Assembly (NCBI GenBank): GCA_024760905.1
Contig: CM045746.1
Coordinates: forward strand, 11,692,966 to 11,756,965
Direction: 5' to 3'
From: Plotosus lineatus
Lineage: Eukaryota; Chordata; Actinopteri; Siluriformes; Plotosidae
Length of the DNA: 64,000 nucleotides
Shown here: piece after piece, positions 32,471 to 46,080 of the stretch
How the letters are laid out: each line of letters begins with the position of its first letter
How positions within the stretch are numbered: the stretch's first letter is position 1
The notes under the pieces: generated by a model
What the model saw: only the letters and a program-made list of their open reading frames with translations
Database searches by the model: none
What the model was told of the DNA's origin: nothing
Translations under genes and position numbers: made by a program

Positions 32471-32859
32471 CCGTTCTTTCCTCAGGCTACAGGCAGTATT
32501 TAGATACGAATAACAAAGATGCCATGGAGCTAAAGGTTTACATCAGAGTGTCTAATAGATTAAAGGAGATAAGCACAGCCGTCCACCTTGACACCTCCTT
32601 TGACAACAGTTTTCCTTGTCTGCCTATGGGTAATCATCAAGCCTCAGGCTTCTAATGTCAAATGCGGAGCCATGCGGAGGCATAATCAAGCCCTGGAAGA
32701 GCAAATGGAAATGGTACTGACCGTGGCTCATACTAGCTCGCCCAGCTTTGGATCAATCGCGGAATAGTGGCTGTCGAATCCATGGCACCAGTCAAGCTGC
32801 TCCATGATTGAGGGAATGGTTTCGAACATTAATTAATAAATAAATAAACATAAAAATCC
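32471..32859. other. Unique intergenic sequence, candidate conserved element
   Basis: High-complexity, repeat-free sequence between SINEs, with SOX-type AACAAAG and homeodomain-type TAATCATCAA motifs. No protein-like frame with splice sites. It may be a conserved noncoding element between cpe and tll1, but only an alignment could show it. Confidence 0.25.
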
Positions 32860-32990
32860 TGGAACCTTGTGCTGGCGTGGTGAGCTGTCCAAGGTGTACC
32901 CCGCCTTCGCCCAGAGTCAGCTGAGATGGCACCAGCCTCCCTGCGACCCTAACTAAGATTAAGTGATTCATAAAATGAATGAATGAATGA
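32860..32990 (+). repeat. SINE-B tail fragment
   Basis: GAGCTGTCCAAGGTGTACCC, AGCCTCCCTGCGACCCTAAC and the end AAAATGAATGAATGAATGA. Confidence 0.82.
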
Positions 32991-33359
32991 AAAATCCAGA
33001 AAACTGACAAAATCTAAGTACAAGCAATCATAATGTTTACTTTACTCAATAACTCTAGTATTGTTCTGATTGTAACAATATTCAGAATTTGGGACAGGTC
33101 ATCACCTACTCACAACAGAAGCTCTCAATCCTTTATTTGGGCTGAAGGGAGGTTGGAATCCGTATCAGCTGATATTGGATTTTTATTTATTCAGTTATTT
33201 ATTTCAGATTTAATTATCAGTGACATGGTACAGAACATATAAAAATGTACCAGAATTAGCGGAAAGTTTATTTCACGTCTGAGGTCCCTGGACTGATGGT
33301 AGAACATCACCCTAAAAATATAACAACAATGTTTTTATATTTATGGTTAACAAAGAAAG
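32991..33359. other. Intergenic, no gene recognised
   Basis: No exon or repeat recognised. Confidence 0.3.
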
Positions 33360-33610
33360 TTCAGTTCATTTTCTGTTACCGCTTAATCCTAATTATGGTC
33401 ATGGAGAGGCTGGCGGCCATCCTAGCCGACTCCGGGTAGGGTAGAGTACACCCTGGACTGTATGCCAGGTCATCGCAGGCCAGAAACACGCTGACGGCTA
33501 TGCAGTCGACTCTTGTCGAAAGTCAGCAATGATTCTTTTACACCTCACACCATAACCAGTGAGAGAGGCCGGCCTTTGATGACCCAGTTAGCTGCATTGG
33601 GTGAGACAGA
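33360..33610 (-). repeat. SINE-A/B hybrid, head truncated
   Basis: SINE-B tail (TTACCGCTTAATCCTAATTA), junction CATCGCAGGCCAGAAACACG, SINE-A body to GACCCAGTTAGCTGCATTGG. No tRNA head. Confidence 0.85.
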
Positions 33611-36268
<2,658 letters not shown>

Positions 36269-36274
36269 TATCTA

Positions 36275-36275
<1 letters not shown>

Positions 36276-36337
<62 letters not shown>
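36276..36337. repeat. (TA)n array, right of RTE LINE
   Basis: About 60 bp of TA after a short TATC run, continuing into the end of a Tigger-like element. Confidence 0.95.
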
Positions 36338-36339
<2 letters not shown>

Positions 36340-36506
36340 TACCTTGACTTACGACTGTCTTTTATAACGCATTTTCTATAATACAAGCTTCGAACCCACC
36401 AAAAATCTGTCCCATCCAATGACCAAAATTTTATTTGCATTCTTCTGAGTGTATGCCTCCATGCCTTGTGCAGTGCTTCTTAAATATTTTTCTTTGATGC
36501 CCCTGT

Positions 36507-36830
36507 TTTTTTTTTTTTAACTCTGTTGGGTTTTGACACCTGAGCCGAGTGGCTTAGCCTCATGGCTCATCAGGCCAGTGCTTATCCCCGGTTTCCGTAG
36601 CGTGAAGCAACCAGGAGTTCAACTCCCCCTGGATGGGACACTAGTCCATCGCAGGTTACCTTCCCAGTATATTTTACTGGTACCCATTTATACTGCTGGG
36701 TGAACAGAGGGACACTTGTGGTTTGTGACCTTGCCCAGGGGTCTTAGCACAGTGAGGGTCTCAGTGGGATTTGAACTCACAACCTCCCGATCATGAGCGC
36801 AGCAGCCTAACCTCTACGCCACCGGCCCCA
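36507..36830 (-). repeat. SINE-E: tRNA-derived SINE with oligo(A) tail and perfect target duplication
   Basis: On the minus strand: head GGGGCCGGTGGCGTAGAGG with B box GAGTTCAAATCCC, a body, and an A-run (T-run 36507-36518). A perfect 15-bp duplication CTTTGATGCCCCTGT (36492-36506 and 36831-36845) frames it. The A tail suggests mobilisation by an L1-type machinery, unlike SINE-A. Confidence 0.85.
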
Positions 36831-36947
36831 CTTTGATGCCCCTGTAGGGAGAAAAAACCCCAAAACATTTCACGTCCCTGCAGCTATAAAGTGTTTACTG
36901 CACTTCATATCATCTCCCAGTGCTTTTTCCCTACACCTTAGGGAACA

Positions 36948-37070
36948 CAGTAAGAGCGTCACTGCCACCTACTGTAATTGTGCATCCTCTACAGTTGATG
37001 GCAGTGGCACTATCACTGTTTGAACACAGTGAGAGCACCACTGCCACCTACTGTAGAGGATGCGCAATCA
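36948..37070. repeat. Foldback sequence
   Basis: An arm at 36977-37021 (ATTGTGCATCCTCTACAGTT...) is the inverse of 37024-37068 (...CCTACTGTAGAGGATGCGCA) with few mismatches, and part of the right arm is also repeated directly at 36948-36979. Class unknown. Confidence 0.6.
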
Positions 37071-37381
37071 CACAGTATGGCAAAAAAGCATATTCCCCAG
37101 GGTCATACATGCCGCAGGGTCATACATGCCCCCCCCGGCATCACACCATCACCACGAGCCTTTCCTCGCTGGCATTCGTAGGGTGCACGTGTGCAAAATT
37201 TTCCTCCTCCTTCTTCTCTGTTACACACCACCTTATGCCTGTCCACCTGACATCTTCGCACTTACATGACATCTTTGCCACAGCAAATGATTGGAAGGGT
37301 TTGTTGACTTATTGTTTATTCCTGTTTTATTATTATTTATTATTAATTATTATTAATGTTAATGTACATGTATTATTAATT

Positions 37382-37431
<50 letters not shown>

Positions 37432-37664
37432 GAAATATTGATTGTTTTTACATGTTTATCTTTAATATATTACGTCAAATATACGTGTTTGTGTCAGGTT
37501 ATATGAGTTTGGGAGCGGGCTGGAATGGATTAATTGGTTTTTCGTTATTTCCTGTGGGAATTTTTGCTTTATCTAACAAACATTTTGATTTACGGCCTTG
37601 CCCTCGGAACGGATTAAATTCGTACGTCATGGTACCACTGTATTTATCTTATTAGATCTATTGC

Positions 37665-37795
37665 TGGCCCTGTGATGGCCTGGCGAGCAATCCAGGGTGT
37701 ACCCAGCCCTTGCCCAGAGTCGGTTGAGATAGGCACCGGCCTCCCAATGACCCTAATTAGGATTAAGCGGTTCAGAAAAAAAATGAATGAATGCT
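37665..37795 (+). repeat. SINE-B tail fragment
   Basis: GGCCCTGTGATGGCCTGGCG to GGATTAAGCGGTTCAGAAAA and AATGAATGAATG. Confidence 0.85.
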
Positions 37796-38465
37796 ATACT
37801 GTATTGCAAAGACTAAGTGAAGGAATGAAGGATTATATAAAGGATAATATCCATACAGCATAAATATGTGTGAAATTCAGTACTTGTTTCCCATGAAAAC
37901 GCTGAGTAAAAGAAGAAAAATAGCTCCATTTTTTTGACTTTCAAATGCTTTGGGTTGGATTCAGGTCCTTTGTGCGGTTTTGGAGATGAACTTGGGCTGG
38001 AAACTTTGCTGAATTGTCAACTATTGGTGAATAATCCTACCACAAAAGAGAGTTAAACAAAACTTAAAATGATCTGTTTTATTATTAAAATATTATTAAT
38101 GTCTTCCTGCCACACCAAATGCTCCGGTCATGGGAGAACTTTGAACCCAGAGACAACCCGAACAAAAAACCTTGAGAGGAACCAGAATATAAAAGTGTAA
38201 CGCATCCTTTTACAGATCGTGCGATTATACTGTGATCATTCCATTTAACTCACACAGTACTGAAGGCCAGATTTAATAAGTAGAGCAAACTAGCACGTGG
38301 GCACCAACTTATAATAGCGCCGATAGGTGCGGCCAGTTGTGCAGGTGATCTACAAACAATCCATTCGCAAACAATGTTTTCTAAACAGAGACACAGCTAG
38401 TTTATTTCAGTATGACACACCCAATCTACTAAGAACCGCATAATTTAGCACAGGATCCCAAACAT
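37796..38465. other. Intergenic with an L2-like 3' relic
   Basis: At about 38135-38235 AACCTTGAGAGGAACCAGAA is the reverse of the L2-like 3' UTR motif seen near 14755, so a short minus-strand LINE relic is present. Nothing else recognised. Confidence 0.4.
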
Positions 38466-38645
38466 TACATTTTATATTTACAGCATTTGGCAGGAGTCTT
38501 ATTCAGAGTGACTCACATTCATCATTTTTATATAACTGGGTAATTGTGGTTTAAGGGCTTTTCTCAAGTGCCCAACAGTGGCAGCTTGGTGGTGTGAACT
38601 TTCAGATCAGTCATCCAGAGCTTTAACCACTGAGTCAACACTGCA
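38466..38645 (-). repeat. SINE-C
   Basis: TTTACAGCATTTGGCAGGAG, AAGTGCCCAACAGTGGCAGC and the head end ACCACTGAGTCAACACTGC. Confidence 0.8.
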
Positions 38646-38721
38646 CCAAACAAACAGATGATATGCAGCTACGGGTAACATACTAAGAGGACATGTACAT
38701 GAGCATATGCATGTAGTTAGT

Positions 38722-39030
38722 TACAGTGAAGTAGTGGTTAGCACATCCAGCTCACAGCTAGAAGGTCCTGGGTTCGATTTTCTGGCTCAGGTGTTTACGT
38801 ATGGAGTTTGGATATTCTTCTCAGGTTTCCTCTGTATCCCATGATTTCCTCCCACAGTCCAAAGACATGCACATTAGGCTAATTGGCTGTTCCAGCAGTG
38901 AAAATGTGAATAGTTGTGTATTTGTTGCCCTACAACGGTTTAGCTAGCTGTTCAGGGTGTAGCAGCTGAGATAGGCACCAGCCTCCCAACCCTAGTAGGA
39001 TTAAAATGTTCAACAAATGAATGAATGATG
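38722..39030 (+). repeat. SINE-B, full length
   Basis: Head GTGAAGTAGTGGTTAGCACA, B box GGTTCGATTTT, core CCAAAGACATGCACATTAGG, tail ending AAATGAATGAATGATGAA. Confidence 0.85.
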
Positions 39031-39248
39031 AATGGAGTTATATACACTTTTCTGTTAAACAGGAGAGTAATGCAAAATAAGGAGAGGTAACTGAAAAATA
39101 ATATGATCCTTATTTATTTATGTATTTATTTTGTTTTTGCAAATGAAAAGTGGTTGTTTTTACGTCGTGGAAGTTCCTTTCTGCGACTAGAGAAACAAGT
39201 TTGCTTGTCAGTCATAATTGCAATAGGCCATGATTCTGATGAAGCATC

Positions 39249-40117
39249 TCATGATTATGATTTATTGTCTCATTATTATGACTTAGCATTTCATGATTGA
39301 CTTCGTGTACAGTGGGACCTCACCTTACGAAATTAATCCGTTCCCGAGGCAGTTTTGTAACCTGGATTTTTCGTAAGTAGAACCACATTTTACATGTAAA
39401 ACGCGTGATTCATTCCAAGGCCCCGAATACTACCCCCTAAACCCTTTAAAAATTATAAAAGCATACCTTTTCAGGTACTTACTTCGTGTTGACCATGTCT
39501 TCTTAGCAGAGTTATAATCTTACAAATGTTTATGCAAGGTTAAATGCCTGAGCCAAAAAATAAAGTTGCAATGAGCACACTCGAAAAACTCATGAAACAA
39601 TAGTAACTCTGTCCTTTACACGAAAAGCATCATGGGTATTATTGAGATACAGCTCCATAATAGCCAATGGGAGGGAGCTGTGTCATCCCTTCTGGCTAAT
39701 AGGAGGCCAGCGGGGCAGGATGTTAGAAGATAGCCAATAGGAGGGAGCTGCGTCATCTCTCCTAGCCAATGGGAGGCCAGCAGGCCGGGATGTTGGGAGA
39801 TAGTCAATGGTAGAGCAACTCGTGCATTGTTTGAATTTTTGAGATGGTGCTTTCGTAACGTGAATTTGCTTCATATCCAGAAACAAAAATTTTCGGAAAA
39901 TATTTTTTGTAATCGGGATTTTTCGTTTGCTGGGACTATTGTAAGGTGAGGTACCACTGTATATCATAATGATGGTTTAGCATTTCGTGATTATGACTTA
40001 GCACCTCATAATTATGATTTATTGTCAGCTTATTATAATTTAGCATATCCTCATTATGACAGACTCTCATAATTATGATTATTACCTCATCATTATGACT
40101 TACCATCCTATTAGAAC
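39249..40117. repeat. 21-bp AT-rich minisatellite split by a Tigger-like element
   Basis: Units such as TCATGATTATGATTTATTGTC, TCATTATTATGACTTAGCAT and TCATAATTATGATTTATTGT recur every 21 bp on both sides of the element at 39310-39959. Units have a palindromic core CATAATTATG. Confidence 0.75.
39310..39959. mobile_element. Tigger-like (pogo) non-autonomous element
   Basis: A 650-bp element bounded by TA (39308-39309, 39960-39961), with ends CAGTGGGACCTCACCTTACG and GTAAGGTGAGGTACCACTG. Internal direct repeats of about 70 bp (AGCCAATGGGAGGGAGCTG... twice, 39660-39800). Same family as 59509-60270. Confidence 0.88.
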
Positions 40118-40149
40118 TTTCAAGATGACTTTATTTTCTCTAGTGGTTG

Positions 40150-40235
40150 AAATGGGCTTTCAAGATTTTATATGAGCTTTTGGACAGTTGAGTTTCCCAT
40201 TGGGGAAGAGTAAAGTATCTATCTATCTATCTATC
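40150..40235 (+). repeat. LINE 3' terminus with (ATCT)n
   Basis: GTTTCCCATTGGGGAAGAGT, AAAGT and a TATC run, the type of 3' end seen in L2/CR1-like LINEs. Confidence 0.4.
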
Positions 40236-41022
40236 TTGTATCACCACGGTGTTTAATGAGATAGTGTGTATAACCTCTGTTTATATCTTTTCTGATTACA
40301 ATCATCAAGCTGTGCTTGTCCTGTTAGTATATTAACTGCAGCTGAATATCACAGGCTTGTTTGCAACCCTGTGCTAAATTACACAGCTCTTGTTAGGCTG
40401 GCTGTGTCATAATAAACTGAACTGGCTCCACCTCTGTTTAGGAAACAACAAACTGTTTTTAAAACTGGCCTAAGACATGTTTTTGGTTGTAAATATAGTC
40501 ACGGTCAGCAGTAAATTGCATGTTGTAAACAGTAGTAAACCAGATTGTGTGCTGTATTTGAATATTCTTCACCCGTATTTCACATATGAAACACAGACAT
40601 TCGCAAAAATCTCTGAGTCCCCACCTCTCAGGAGCAATCTTGTCAAGACGCCCCCTTGGTAATTCCAACCATACAGGCTGAATTGGCTCAATTGGCTTGG
40701 GAAATATGGCCCTGAAAGCAATGTAATGATGTTCAGGGTCGGATGAGAATCTCAGTAAGTGTCAGGAACTGTTTTTTGGAAGTCAGATTATTACACTGTC
40801 CATGCGGGACCATCTACAGCAGCAGGAGGTGAGTCACAAGTGCAGAAAACTCCATGCGGGAAGGGAGGGGGTCATGAAAGACAAGAGGAGAGCAGCCACA
40901 ACAGAACAAAATACATTAAAGTGCACTGTCGTAATAATAAAGCTTTTTCACCCGCACAGTGTCTTCACTTCTCGGGTCAAAATCATGTCATTATTTCTTA
41001 TCACAATGATAAGAAAGCCCAG

Positions 41023-41054
<32 letters not shown>

Positions 41055-41228
41055 CACAGGATGTGAAAGTAGAGGCGAAAGATGAGAAGGTTAGCCCACC
41101 ATGAAGAACAAAAGAACTAAAGAAAGGAAGAAGAAAGACTGAAAGAAAGAGCAGATTTGAAACACATCCTCAATCAAAGCAAAGCTCCCTGGTGCTGTCT
41201 TACACATACACTGTGTGTGTGTGTGCAT

Positions 41229-41277
<49 letters not shown>

Positions 41278-41574
41278 CCTGATGCATTTGGCACCAGTTC
41301 CTACATCTATACACCGATACACTGGAATGCTTTGGATAACATTTTATTGAGGTAACAGGTAATAATACCCTCACGCATAGAACATAGTTCTCACATAAAC
41401 ACCCACTATGTGGAACCTGTTAAAATACACTGCATATGAAGCAAAAGCCTGGTGTTTTTGGCCATACAAAGTTAAATTGTTAACTGTACTATGTGTTGAA
41501 ATAACTCTTGCGGTGATTGATTAGGACCTACTATATACATATAGCATTACTCAACACTGGAAGCTCTTATGCAA
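40236..41574. other. Intergenic with (CA)n and (TG)n runs
   Basis: No exon recognised. (AC)n at 41022-41050 and (TG)n at 41214-41275, oppositely oriented 165 bp apart and able to pair. Confidence 0.35.
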
Positions 41575-41838
41575 CTTCATCCATTCGATCATCCGACTCT
41601 GGATGAAGGTGAGGTACACCCTGAACCACCTGTCCATCACATCACAGGCTCAATAAACACAACCATTTACACTCACAGCTAGGGGCAATTTGGAACAGCC
41701 AAATAGCCAAATATGCATGGTTTTGGACTGTTGGAGGAAACAGGACTACCTGGTAGAAATCCATAAAGCACGGGGAGAACATGCAAACCTCACAGAGAAA
41801 CATCATTGAACCCAAGCCCTTCTGCCTGATGCGTGTTC
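41575..41838 (-). repeat. SINE-B, diverged
   Basis: GGTACACCCTGAACCACC, CTCACAGCTAGGGGCAATTT, GGGGAGAACATGCAAACCTC; head damaged. Confidence 0.72.
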
Positions 41839-41839
41839 A

Positions 41840-42014
41840 TCATCGTTTGCTGAATCATGTCCTCGCTTGAGCCTACCAGGGATGCAGGAAGGCTGAGCCC
41901 ATCTTAGCATGTCAAGGCGGGGGCGTGAGCATGCTGTCGCCCCTCCCTGGTTGGTGGTGGTCATGTGATAGGGAAGCCTATACCTGATGGGGGAGAAGCC
42001 AAAAAAAAAAAAAG
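41840..42014 (+). repeat. SINE-D fragment with A-run
   Basis: CGCCCCTCCCTGGTTGGTGG and GTGATAGGGAAGCCTATACC, ending in an A-run at 42000-42013. The reverse of this sequence appears in the longer SINE-D at 50711-51190. Confidence 0.6.
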
Positions 42015-42019
42015 ACAAT

Positions 42020-42176
42020 TCATTCAACACACACCCACAAACAACCCTTCATGTCTACAACAGAGAGCAATTTGAAACAGCTAATTGGCCTAATGTGCAT
42101 GGGTTTGGACTGTGGAAGGAAACCGGACTACCCCGAGAAAACCCACACCGGCACAGGGAGAACACACACTCACACA
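42020..42176 (-). repeat. SINE-B core fragment
   Basis: CTAATTGGCCTAATGTGCAT, ACCCACACCGGCACAGGGAG. Lies back to back with the next, opposite copy. Confidence 0.72.
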
Positions 42177-42345
42177 CATTTAGCATGTCTGCGTCATAAT
42201 AAGAAGGTCTTGAGTTTATGTGTGAGGTTTGCCCCGGGACTTCTACTCTGGTTTCCTCCCACAGTCTGAAGATGTTTACATTAAGCTAACTGGTTGATCA
42301 AAATTGCTCCTACATGAGAATCTGAGTTTGAATGGTTGTGTGTTT
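42177..42345 (+). repeat. SINE-B fragment
   Basis: Head relic TTAGCATGTCTGCGTCAT, core TGGTTTCCTCCCACAGTCTG and GAATGGTTGTGTGTTTC. Confidence 0.7.
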
Positions 42346-42479
42346 CAACCCAGTAGCCTTTTAAATTTTGATTTTTATCTATTCCTTGATCCCTAGACCT
42401 CATGAAAGTCAATACATGTCCTCATTCTTTGATTCCTTCAGTAAGGGAACTTTGCATTCGTGCCGCATCATGTTTCTAC

Positions 42480-42645
42480 AGTGGTGGCAGGATGGTTAAG
42501 GTGTTGGGTTACTGATCAGAAGGTCAGGGGTTCAAGCCCCAATACTATTAAGTTGCCACGTTCATGACCATCAGCAACCCTCCACTGTTGTAAAAATGTA
42601 AATTGCTCTGGATTAAGGGTGTACGCAGAATGCTTTAGATAATTA
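42480..42645 (+). repeat. SINE-C, forward copy
   Basis: Head GTGGTGGCAGGATGGTTAAG with B box GGTTCAAGCCC, then ATGTAAATTGCTCTGGATTA, the reverse of the other SINE-C copies. Confidence 0.75.
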
Positions 42646-42704
42646 ATTAGTTTGTACCCCACTTAATCAGGAGGTCATGGATTACAGTTCGCAAGTCCCT
42701 ACAC

Positions 42705-42888
42705 AGTCCATTTTCTAAACCGTTTAATCCGTATTAGTGAGGCTGGCACCCATCTCATCCTACTCTGGGTGAAGACAGATTACGCTCTCTACAGGTTGAC
42801 AAGCCTTCACAGGGCAACACCCACAACCGTTCGCACTCACTCACACCTTTGGAACAGCCAGTTAGCCTACCGTGCATATCTTTAGACT
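42705..42888 (-). repeat. SINE-B fragment
   Basis: Tail (AACCGTTTAATCCGTATTAG), middle segment and start of core, ending at TCTTTAGACTTTCC. Confidence 0.72.
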
Positions 42889-43011
42889 TTCCTTCATTCA
42901 TTCATTCATTTTCTGAACCGCTTAATCCTAATTAGGGTCACATGGAGGCTGGCGCCCATCTCAGCCTTCTCTGGGCAATGGCAAGGATACACCCTGGACA
43001 GCACGCTAGAC

Positions 43012-44187
43012 CAGGGGTCGGGAACCTATGGCTCGAGAGCCAGATGTGGCTCTTTTGATGACTGCATCTGGCTCTCAGATAAATTAGGTGGCCTTTATTA
43101 ACATAATAACTAATACATAATTTCACTGTCATTTAAATAAATACAGAAAAAAGCCATCAAATAAAACAAAAACAGATAAATAAATCTCATGCATTTTAAT
43201 CTATAAATCTATTTTCAATGCCACTTGTCACTGTGGCGCGCAGCAGAGAGCCGATCCTTTCTGTACGCCAGTGTGTGGGCGGGGCTGATACCTTGAAACT
43301 GTAATTTTATTGGATTATATGCAACAGCTTGTGCCAGTTGATTTTTGGGTTAAGAGGTAAATTTCCCTCATTTTTGATCCTCTCATTTGCACGAAGCCAA
43401 GCAGAGCTGGCAAGCAAAACACAAACGGACAGACAAGGATAAACTTCAACCCGCAGACCAGCTGATTGCCAAAACTTGGGACGCGCTTCCTGTCACATAA
43501 ACACTGCAGCGTGTGAGTCGTGCCATATTGACCACGTTTGGCTCCACATGTGCATGCAAGCAGTCCTTCTGTCTGTCTTCCTTTCGGCTTTTTCCCTTTT
43601 ACTCGGGAGTTGCCACAGCGAACCATCTGATTCGCACGTTTGATTTGGCAGAGGTTTTTTTTTTTTTACGTCGGATGCCCTTCCTGTCAGAACCCTTTTT
43701 AACAAGGGACAGAAACACGCTGATGACTTTGCAGCTACTCTTTACAAAAGTCAGCAATGGTTCTTTTACATGCCTCTCACCATAGACAGTGAGAGACATG
43801 GCCTGCCTTTGATAACCCAGTTAGCCGCACTGGGGGGACAGTGACAACCTTGTGGAGAGTGGGACTCGAACCCCCAACCTTTGGATCAGCGATTCAGCAC
43901 CCTATACCACTAGACCACCACTGCCCGCAGTGCAATGCAAGCAGTCCTTCTCACACGTGAAAAACATCAAGACTAACCTGCGGTGACCAACCTACCTCAC
44001 CACGTATCAACCAGACTACAAAGCCATCAGCAAAACCATCCAGCACCAGAAGTCGCATCACAATAATAGTAAAAAGTACTTTTCTTATTAATAAATAACT
44101 TTGTTATAACAATGTGGTTTAAAATAAATTCAGAATCTTATTGTACTCTAAAATTGTTGATCTTCTTTTTCCATTTAGTTGTATTCA

Positions 44188-44272
<85 letters not shown>

Positions 44273-44352
44273 GCGGCTCTCAGAAGATTAGATTTAAAAT
44301 ACTGTATGTGTTTATTTTTGTCTCTCTTAGTCAAAACGGTTCCCGACCCCTG
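43012..44352 (+). mobile_element. hAT element with transposase relic and 8-bp target duplication
   Basis: Ends CAGGGGTCGGGAACC and GGTTCCCGACCCCTG with octamers CGCTAGAC (43004-43011) and CGCGAGAC (44353-44360), 7 of 8 identical. Inside, ILTTFGSTCACKQSF before the nested SINE and SHVKNIKTNLR after it (about 43950-43985) match the C-terminal dimerisation region of hAT transposases as I remember it. A TA array (44189-44269) lies near the right end. Most of the transposase is missing. Confidence 0.88.
43571..43934 (-). repeat. SINE-A with RTE tail, nested in hAT
   Basis: Reverse complete copy (CTTTCGGCTTTTTCCC tail; head CCACTAGACCACCACTGCCC). Perfect 17-bp target duplication ATGCAAGCAGTCCTTCT at 43554-43570 and 43935-43951. 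It interrupts the hAT transposase relic. Confidence 0.95.
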
Positions 44353-44456
44353 CGCGAGACCATCGCAGGTCCAACACTCTCACAGTAATTTGTAGTCACA
44401 CTCACACATAGGGGCAATTCTGTGCATGTTTTTGGACTGTGGGAGGAAACCTGGAG

Positions 44457-44760
44457 TAAGAATATAATTATTTATTGAGGTTTTCGTGAATAAATGTATT
44501 TCAAATAAAGATAAAAATTCTCCTTTTTTTCAGATGAAACTACTTCGCTAAAAAGTGGATTTATTTCTATTAATATTCTTCACAAGGAGTGCCAATAATT
44601 GTGAGTAGTACAATTAATACATGTGCTGAATGATCTTACTGAGAATTTTGGGATCATGACTTTGGTAGTTCCTGTAGCTCAAAAGGGGTTGTTATGGAAC
44701 TCAAAGGGCCCTCGGCAGTGCCCTCTGTTGCCCAATGCGATGTAATACAGTTAAGTATTA
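44457..44760. other. Intergenic, no gene recognised
   Basis: No exon or repeat recognised. Confidence 0.3.
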
Positions 44761-44975
44761 TTCATTCATTAATTCATTGATTTTCTAAGCCCTTAATCCT
44801 AATTAGGGTCATGGCGCCTATCTTTGCCCACTCTGGGTGATGGTGGGGTACACCCTTGGACAGCTCGAAAGGCAAACACACGCACACACACACACACACA
44901 CTCCTAATTACGTACCACACAACTATTTACATTCACACTCTCACCTAGGGGTGACCTGGAACAGTTGATTACGAT
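44761..44975 (-). repeat. SINE-B tail and middle
   Basis: TTCTAAGCCCTTAATCCTAA, GGTACACCCTTGGACAGCTC, an internal (CA)n and CTCTCACCTAGGGGTGACCT. Confidence 0.75.
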
Positions 44976-44991
44976 AAGAGATGTTTATCTT

Positions 44992-45022
<31 letters not shown>

Positions 45023-45659
45023 TCCACAAAAGACAACGAAGGGACTACATGTGCATACACCTATACATATTATATAACTATATGTATACCAATACAGTAT
45101 ATACATATATCTTATACAGGGCAGTGGGCAGGTCTTTTGGACCTTTGATGAGGTTAGGCGTCGCAGCCACCATGAGTCTCCACTGTTATGTGTCCATGCC
45201 ACAAGGCAGTTTGTAAGAGTAGGACCTGTCTACCTATGCATGCAAAGACTGGGTCCAGCTGATTGTGTAGAAGAAACCACCAAATTGGTTCAGCGGACAA
45301 GAAGGTGGACCCAGCGGAGCATCGTGGAGTGCAACCAGAGCACAATGAGACACACAAGACACTGCTGGCCATCCAGTGCATCCTGACCTATCTCTAGCTG
45401 TCTCGACTATGTCGTGCCAATGGACTCAGATAGACCGGGACGAGAGAGTGAGGCTGACGATCTGCACAACTCTCCCTCACTTAAATCCAAGTCAAGCGCA
45501 AGTCATGACTTCACCCATACTGCAGATTATCGATCTGACATGAAGTCATGGTCATCTTCGACCTCCAAGGACGAACGTCATCATATCTTATGTACACATA
45601 TACAGTACATTGATTCACATAGTCTCACACACACACACACACACACACACAAGGGTGCA
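44976..45659. other. Intergenic, unidentified sequence
   Basis: An A-run at 45000-45022 is followed by about 550 bp of high-complexity sequence (45120-45600) with no clear frame; possibly an unknown repeat or decayed gene piece. Ends in a (CA)n run (45627-45651). Confidence 0.3.
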
Positions 45660-45785
45660 TGATTCAACTGAATAATTTAGAGTTAAGGGCCTTGCTCAAG
45701 GGCCCAACAGTGGTGACAGTGGGAATTGAATCGCTGACTTTCGAGTTAGCAACCAGCTTAGAAATAAAATCAGCCTTGATGTGTT
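45660..45785 (-). repeat. SINE-C fragment
   Basis: AGGGCCTTGCTCAAGGGCCC, GTGGGAATTGAATCGCTGAC and GAGTTAGCAACCAGCTT. Confidence 0.65.
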
Positions 45786-45891
45786 TTCGAAACCATTTGC
45801 TTACTCCTGTACGCATGCATCAAAAGCTTCGTACCAGGTGCAATAATATTAATAAACATCACCATCTAGAGGAAAGCCCGCGCGTGCGCGA

Positions 45892-45933
45892 GAGAGAGAC
45901 AGAGACAGAGAGCGAGAGAGAGAGAGAGAGAGA
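45892..45933. repeat. (GA)n microsatellite
   Basis: GA-rich run of about 40 bp. Confidence 0.85.
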
Positions 45934-46080
45934 GCACAGAACACTTGAGTTCCAAAATGAAGTGAAAACACATAAGCTATTCATTCGTGATTGTGCTCCT
46001 AATACAATGAGGGTGGAAAATTTAATTAATAAAAATTAATTAAAAACCTGCTTTTCTTCTTTCTTTATTTCACATGGTGG

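Larger units (their letters stand above)
36338..37641. mobile_element. Tigger-like (pogo) non-autonomous element, interrupted
   Basis: Left end GGTACCTTGACTTACGAC and right end CGTACGTCATGGTACCACTG are complementary-type termini of the same kind as at 39310 and 59509. The left CAGT is eroded into the TA array. Interrupted by a SINE-E (36507-36830), a foldback sequence and an (ATT)n run (about 37328-37432). Confidence 0.65.
42889..44456 (-). repeat. SINE-B split by a hAT element
   Basis: Tail half 42889-43011 (CCGCTTAATCCTAATTAGGG to CTGGACAGCACGCTAGAC) and remaining half 44361-44456 (CATCGCAGGTCCAACACTCT to GGACTGTGGGAGGAAACCTG) form one reverse SINE-B; a hAT element sits between. Confidence 0.85.
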
